From positions 58,031,501 to 58,095,500 of the forward strand of contig BSWB01000004.1 of NCBI GenBank assembly GCA_033239125.1: a stretch of DNA of 64,000 bases, read 5' to 3'. Positions 58,655 through 64,000 of the stretch are shown here, in pieces (position 1 is the first letter of the stretch; each line of letters begins with the position of its first letter). The position numbers and the translations under genes were made by a program. The notes beneath the pieces are model-generated. The model saw only the letters and a list, made by a program, of their open reading frames with translations. It was not told the origin of the DNA and ran no database searches. This DNA comes from Fagopyrum homotropicum (lineage: Eukaryota; Streptophyta; Magnoliopsida; Caryophyllales; Polygonaceae).

Positions 58655-58658
58655 GAGT

Positions 58659-58671
58659 TGGTATCAGAGCC
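58659..58671 (+). promoter_or_regulatory. Element I primer binding site (initiator Met)
   Basis: TGGTATCAGAGCC four bases after the LTR, the standard primer site of Tekay/Del-type chromoviruses. Confidence 0.9.
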
Positions 58672-59031
<360 letters not shown>

Positions 59032-59900
59032 ATGACTCTGACTAGAGCAACATCTGTAGTGGGACGAGGTGGGGATATGCCCCCTCTTTCTCCAGTAGTG
59101 ATAGGCCAGGGACCAGTTTCTGCTGTTGTATCGCCTATAGTAGAGGACGACCATGAAGATCTTAATTATGTCTCGATGAGTGGACTCGAGTTTCGAGAAT
59201 ATATACGCCAAGTATATGAAGCTGCAAGAGTGGGTAAACCTACACCGGGCTTACCAACATCTGTGGGATCAACTGAAGCTTCCAAATCAAAGAAGAAACA
59301 ATAGATCGAGTTAGTGAATGAGGAAGTAGACCCTTCAGGAGGTAGACAAAGTCTAGCACATGGACGTTCGAGTGATCCCCGTTCTACACGGACTTTTGGT
59401 GCGAAGAGAACTTGTTTCAATTGTGGGCAGTCTGGACATATACGAGTACAGTGTCCGAGACCACCAGCGACTTGTTACACCTGTGGTAGACCAGATCATA
59501 GAGCTGCCTTCTGTAGGCAAGGTAGAGTTGCATCATAGAAGGGATCTTCCCTGCCAGTGTGGCGGGAGGTGGTCAGAGGACACCTCAACAGTAGACACAG
59601 GGACAACAGAGAGCCCCAGACCCTCCTTCTACTTAGGGATCTATTCCCGGGCCGAGTAGAGGTAGAGGTCGTGGTGAGAGTACCACTGAAACCAGAGGAG
59701 CTCAGGGTAGAGCCTTTGAGCTGAGAAGTGCAAAGGAGTCACCTATATCAATAATAGAGATGGGACGTCTGCGTCTCAATTGTGGCGATCTAGATCATTT
59801 GTGCCCTGAGTGTCCCTTGGCACTGATAGCGTGCTTTTTCATGTGGTGAAATAGGCCATTTCGCCCCTTTATGTCAACAAGGTAGTATTTCTTTTCAGCA
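59032..59900 (+). pseudogene. Element I gag, capsid-less, with two knuckle blocks
   Basis: ATG at 59032 (MTLTRATSVVGRGGDMP). FREYIRQVYEAARVGKP is followed directly by SKKKQ, a TAG at 59302-59304, and then IELVNEEVDPSGG (the leucine codon at 59314 was read as a start only by relaxed rules). Knuckles CFNCGQSGHIRVQC and CYTCGRPDHRAAFC lie in 59400-59520. A second block starts LNCGDLDHLCPEC near 59780. The capsid-like domain is absent exactly as in G. Confidence 0.82.
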
Positions 59901-60001
59901 AGACCTTCCTCTTTCCGCTGCAGAAAGAGTAGAAGTGGAGGCTATGGTATCACCTCAGTGATACCTGAGGATTATAGGTCCGTGGTTTGAGTAATGATAT
60001 A

Positions 60002-61424
60002 CAATGGAGCCGCTGGCGTTACCTGTTACAGGTACCATCCTTGTGAATGGTTTACCTAGTGGAGTTTTGTTTGATTTGGGTGCTATGCAGTCTTTGCTTT
60101 CTAATGAATGTGTTAATAGTTTGACCTAAGATGCAGTAGGATTTAGACGTTCTTTGATAGAGTTACCTGATGTTAGTAGGGTCTGGAGTACCCGTGAGAT
60201 GCGTGATTGTCCCCTTTATGTAGGGACTTGTGTGTTGCTTGTAGACTTCTTTATCATGCCATGGGTGCATGAGAGAGTCATTTCGGATGTGGATTGGATG
60301 CGTAGACATCGCACTACGTTAGATATTAGTAGGATGACCATGACGGCTTCTAACGAGATAGATCAGATAGAGGTCTTCCGAGGTTAAGACCTTTGGAGAG
60401 ACGGGTTCTGTCATTTGTGCCGTACGGGCAACAAGGCTTATAGCACAGGCATGTGATGCCTTCTGATGTTATGCGATGAAGGAGGAAGAGAATCCAACTT
60501 TGGAAGATATTTTAGTGGTCTGCGAGTTTACAGACGTGGTTGTTGAACTGTCTAGTCTGTTGTCTCAGAAGAGTATGGACTTCAGCACTGAGTTGTAGCT
60601 TGGTACGAGACCAAACTTGAAGGCTCATGTTGCATGGTGCCTGTCGAGATGTTAGAGTTGAAGAAGTAACTTGAGGAGTTGGCTGAGAAGGGATTCATTT
60701 GCCCTAGCATATTCCCATGAGGAGCATATGTCCTCTTCATATGGAGGTAGGATGAATCGTTGAGGTTACATAGAGACTATAAGGATTTGAACCAGGTGAT
60801 CATTAAGAACGAGTATTTACTGTCTCATAATGACGATTTATTGGACCAGCTTCAGGGAGTGACTATGTTCTCCCGGATTGATATGCACTTTATATATCAC
60901 CAGTGAAGGTTGAGAAAGAGCGGAATGTGTACAAGACGACATTTCGGACCTGATAGGCAATATGAGTTGGTAATAGTACCATTGGGCTTATAGAATGCCC
61001 CAGTGGTCTTCATGAAAGTTGATGAACAGTATCATCCTCGACTTCCTTGATCAGTTAAGTGATGGTCTTCATTGGTGACATTCTGGTGTACTCTCGTAGC
61101 AGAGAGAAGCATACCGGTCATCTAAGGACAGTTTTGAAAATTCTGAGGGATAGAGAGTGTTGTATGCCAAGCTCTCTAAGTGTGAATTCTGGATATCTGA
61201 GGTTGCTCTTCTAGGCCACGTTGCCTCCGCCAATAGGACCAAGGTTAATCCGGCGAAGATCGGATATGTTACAACTTGGACGACACCATTGAATGTCAAG
61301 GAAGTACGAAGCTTTCTTGACCTAGCCGGTTATTACCGATGCTTTGTGGAGGGATCCTATGTGATTTCCTGTCCAATGACCAGTCTTTTGAGGGAGTCTA
61401 CAAGATTCTATGCTTTGTGGAGGG

Positions 61425-61430
<6 letters not shown>
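60002..61430 (+). pseudogene. Element I protease and RT
   Basis: The protease region has GVLFDLGAMQSLLS (DLGA in place of the DTSA seen in J) and the segment 60154-60387 (GTCVLLVDFFIMPWVHE, VDWMRRHRTTLD). RT follows in broken frames: an EELAEKGFI counterpart near 60675, LDQLQGVTMFSRI-like near 60840-60890, VFIGDILVYSRS near 61060-61100 (Gly where the first catalytic Asp belongs), and the connection segment LAGYYRCFVEGSY (about 61320). It ends at 61430 in a TA repeat. Confidence 0.78.

Positions 61431-61461
<31 letters not shown>
61430..61461. repeat. TA microsatellite at the I/J junction
   Basis: About 15 TA units. Left of it is I's pol after RT. Right of it is the distal leader of a related element (GGCCTATATAGAGCC, GTGTGCATACCCCGCAG), corresponding to I's leader after its own TA run. 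Confidence 0.85.
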
Positions 61462-61463
<2 letters not shown>

Positions 61464-61510
61464 TTATGGCCTATATAGAGCCTTATAAGTTAGGTGTGCA
61501 TACCCCGCAG

Positions 61511-62833
61511 ATGGCTCGGACTAGAGCCACTGCCGCTATAGGCAGAGGTAGAGGTAGACCACCCCGTCCTCCGGGTGTGGTAGGTGAGGGACCAGTTTTC
61601 GCTGCTAATCCACCAGTGGTGGAGGAGATACATGAGGAGGTTGTAGAGAGCGTCGTCCCAGAGATGAGGAGCGGTGGATCTGTGAGACATCATTCACATC
61701 GAGCTCAGTCTTATTACGCAGACCGTGTCTCCATGGGAGGACCGGAGTTCAGAGAGTACCTCCGACATTTTGAGGAGGATAAGAGGGTTGGCAGGCGAGC
61801 CCCATATTTACCAGTACTTGAGGGATCTTCTGAGAGATTTGAGGGAGCGACACAGGTTCCAGTTGCACATGCACATGTTACTGATCCAGTTCGAGTCCTA
61901 GTGGAGACTAGAGGGCCTCAACCAGATGCCTGGTTGAAGGCATTTCACTAGCATGGAGTGCCACACTTCTCAGGAGAGATTGGGTTAGAGACTGAGGTGT
62001 GGATTGGACATGTAGACTCAGCTTTGGAGTCTATCAGATGTCCTGAGGACAAACGGATAGAGCTAGTCTAGTCTCTATTCCGTGACCTTGCACACTAGTG
62101 GTGGAGGACTATCCGGACCAGAGCTACCAGTTATGACCACATGAGGCACATTATTAGAGAGTAGTTCTGCCCTGCCTCCCTGAGGAGGGAGAAGCTGTAG
62201 GATTTTGTTGAGGCTGTCTTTGAGGATGTGCCTATTACTGATGCCATCCGCCGCTTCCAGCATGTGTATCTGTTCTCTCGTTGTCTAAGAGAGAGCACTT
62301 GTTCATATATGGCGGGATTCCATTGTGAGTCCCTAGCTGATTACCAGGACCGGGCTTCTACTTTTAAGAGGGAGCGAGCCAGTCAGAGGAGAGCTTCTCA
62401 GACGGTACGGTCTGAGAAGAGGTAGCGCAGTGGGCAGAGTAGTGGAGTTGGAGAAACATCTGGGTCTAGACGAGACCAGAGGTGTCAGAGTTACCCCTCG
62501 TCTGCATAGACTGCAGATAAGGGACGTCAGTGTTACAACTATGGTGACCCTAGTCATCTAAGGTCAGCTTGTCCCAGACCAGTTGTGACTTGTTTTACCT
62601 GTGGCAGGCAGGGACATCGAGTTGCCTTCTGTAGGCAGGGTGGCATAGCTTCTCAGTAGGGTTCTTCCCCTGCCAGTGTAGCAGAAGGTGGTAAGAGGAC
62701 ACCTCAGCAGCAAGCACCGGGACAACAGAGGGTCCTAGAGCGTCCATCTACTCAAGGTTCTGCTCCAGGACCGAGTAGAGGTAGAGGTAGAGATGTTGGC
62801 ACCAGTTTTGCCAGAGGAGCCCGAGGGCGAGCT
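61511..62833 (+). pseudogene. Element J gag with capsid region
   Basis: The ATG at 61511 opens MARTRATAAIGRGRGRPPRP. FREYLRHFEEDKRVGRR follows, then a capsid-like region (about 61900-62420: WLKAFH with a TAG at 61949, further stops, DAIRRFQHVYLFSRC, DYQDRASTFKRERA). Knuckles CYNYGDPSHLRSAC (second Cys is Tyr) and CFTCGRQGHRVAFC (62530-62635) follow. Unlike G and I it retains the capsid part. The upstream frame fuses with I's pol through the TA repeat, but that fusion is accidental. Confidence 0.82.
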
Positions 62834-62839
62834 TTTGAG

Positions 62840-63214
62840 TTGAGGAGTGTAGAGGATCCACCTGCACCGGCTGCTACAGGTACCATTCTGCTTCATGGTT
62901 TACCTGTTAGAGTTTTGTTTGATACTAGTGCTACGCATTCGTTTCTTTCTGATACTTGTGTTGAGCGTCTTAGTTTAGCTACCATAGAGGGGATACCCTT
63001 TACTATAGGGTTACCTAATGGTAGTCGGATAAGAGGTACCCGTGAGATACGTAGTTTTCCTCTTTGTTTAGGGACTCGTGTTTTACTTGTTGACTTCTTA
63101 GTCATGTCATTGATGCATGAAGAAGTCATATTAGGTATGGACTGGATGCGTAGACACCATGTAGTTTTGGATGTTGGTAGACGGACTGTTCCAGTCTCTA
63201 CCGAGGTTGGTTAG
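62840..63214 (+). pseudogene. Element J protease
   Basis: About 124 codons with VLFDTSATHSFLS (active-site D-T-S-A), GTRVLLVDFLVM and ILGMDWMRRHHVVLD, the usual chromovirus protease layout. It stops at TAG 63212-63214, after which RT continues in another frame, so it is separated by mutation from the rest of the polyprotein. Confidence 0.85.
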
Positions 63215-63283
63215 ATTTACGTCTTCTGGGGATAGGGCCTTTGGAAGACAGGTTCGGTTATCAATGCCGTACGAGCAGCTAGA

Positions 63284-64000
63284 TTGATTGCACAAGGTTG
63301 TGATGCCTTCTGGTACTACACCTTGAAGGATGGAGAGAGTCCAGCTCTGGAGGATATTCCTGTGGTCTGTGAGTTTATAGATGTGATTGTTGAGCCGTCG
63401 AGTTTGCCACCTCAGCTGAGTGTGGACTTCAGCATAGAGTTAGAGCCTGGCACGCGACCCATCTCGAAGGCACCATACCGTATGGCACCTATTGAGATGT
63501 TGGAGTTGAAGAAGCAACTCGAGGAGTTGGCTGAGAAGGGCTTCATACACCCTAGCGTTTCACCATGGGGTGCACCTGTCCTTTTCCTGCGGAAGAAGGA
63601 CGGATCTTTGAGGTTATGCATAGATTACAGAGAGTTGAACAAGGTGACCGTCAAGAAAAGGTATCCATTGCCTTGTATTGACGATCTAATTGATCAGCTT
63701 CAGGGAGCTACAGTTTTCTCCCGGATTGATTTACGCTCAGGATATCACCAGCTGAGGGTGAGAGAGTAAGACATACACACTACGGCATTTCGTACCCGTT
63801 ATGGATACTACGAGTTTGTAGTCATGCCATTCGGGCTGACGAATGCCTCAACAGTCTTTATGGAGTTGATGAACAATATATTCATCGACATCCTTGATCA
63901 GTATGTGGTTGTCTTTATTGATGATATTTTGGTGTACTCTCGTAGTAGAGAGGACCATGCCGGTCACCTGAGGACGGTTTTGCAGATTTTGAGGGATACA
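63284..64000 (+). pseudogene. Element J reverse transcriptase (runs off the window)
   Basis: Open 63284-63769: EFIDVIVEPSSLPPQ, LKKQLEELAEKGFIHPSVS, GSLRLCIDYRELNKVTVKK and FSRIDLRSGYHQLRVRE. A TAA or TAG-type stop at 63767-63769 replaces a residue between REpDI-like positions. The same frame then continues with VVMPFGLTNA and VVFIDDILVYSRS (catalytic FIDD, about 63910-63945). The right end lies outside the window. Confidence 0.85.

Noticed and set aside
61157..61951. 264-codon frame as a natural RT-gag fusion protein
   Set aside because: It spans the I/J junction through a TA repeat. J's gag has its own ATG at 61511, and the upstream half is a damaged RT.

Overview
The window looks like gene-poor, repeat-rich chromatin from a flowering plant. 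I found no host gene, tRNA, rRNA or CRISPR. Almost every base can be assigned to LTR retrotransposons of the Ty3/gypsy superfamily, stacked inside one another. Two lineages are present. Athila-type elements have a tRNA-Asp primer site (TGGCGCCGTTGCCGGGGA), LTRs of about 1.75-1.84 kb, a gag without a CCHC knuckle and a DLGA protease. Tekay/Del-like elements have an initiator-Met-type primer site (TGGTATCAGAGCC), CCHC knuckles and a LTR ending ATTACA. The species cannot be named from the sequence.

Left nest (1 to about 31,900). Element C (Athila-type, plus strand) enters the window inside its 5' LTR (1-1336). Its gag is split at 2525 by element A (2526-24817, 5-bp target duplication GGCCA). A's reverse transcriptase is split at 8007 by element B (8008-19053, duplication TAATG). 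C resumes at 24818, is interrupted by a truncated inverted relative F (about 27276-29854), and ends with RNase H and integrase at about 31,690. A and B are one LTR family (TGATAACACG...). C, F, D and E share a second LTR family (TGATAGCATG...).

Middle (about 31,900 to 56,870). H (A-like, minus strand) shows gag, primer site, one LTR and then a polypurine/3' region, so a single LTR has internal sequence on both sides. H's LTR is split by G (34099-55888, minus strand, Tekay/Del-like, duplication CCATC). G's integrase is split by E (37257-50201, duplication AAGGT), and E's 5' LTR is split by D (37617-44113, duplication GCGCC/ACGCC). This is a four-deep nest with target duplications on G, E and D. 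By eye D is the youngest: its two 1753-bp LTRs differ at about five positions.

Right (56,871-64,000). I, a G-family element on the plus strand with a truncated LTR start, runs through gag, protease and RT and then switches inside a TA microsatellite to the 5' leader and gag of a related element J, which runs off the window inside RT.

The best candidate for something undescribed is the D/E family. These are non-autonomous elements of about 6.45 kb with complete LTRs that lack gag, protease, RT and RNase H. Each keeps one open reading frame (359 and 378 codons) encoding an acidic, coiled-coil-like protein whose C-terminus is a catalytically dead integrase fragment. Over a 40-residue basic block the two diverged copies differ only by synonymous changes. 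D/E also share with the autonomous elements several non-coding modules: twin hairpins just after the stop codon, a duplicated hairpin-plus-polypurine cassette, a conserved 3' block, four spaced GAGACTTACCCGGT words per LTR, and a family-specific CG palindrome scattered through LTRs and protein linkers.
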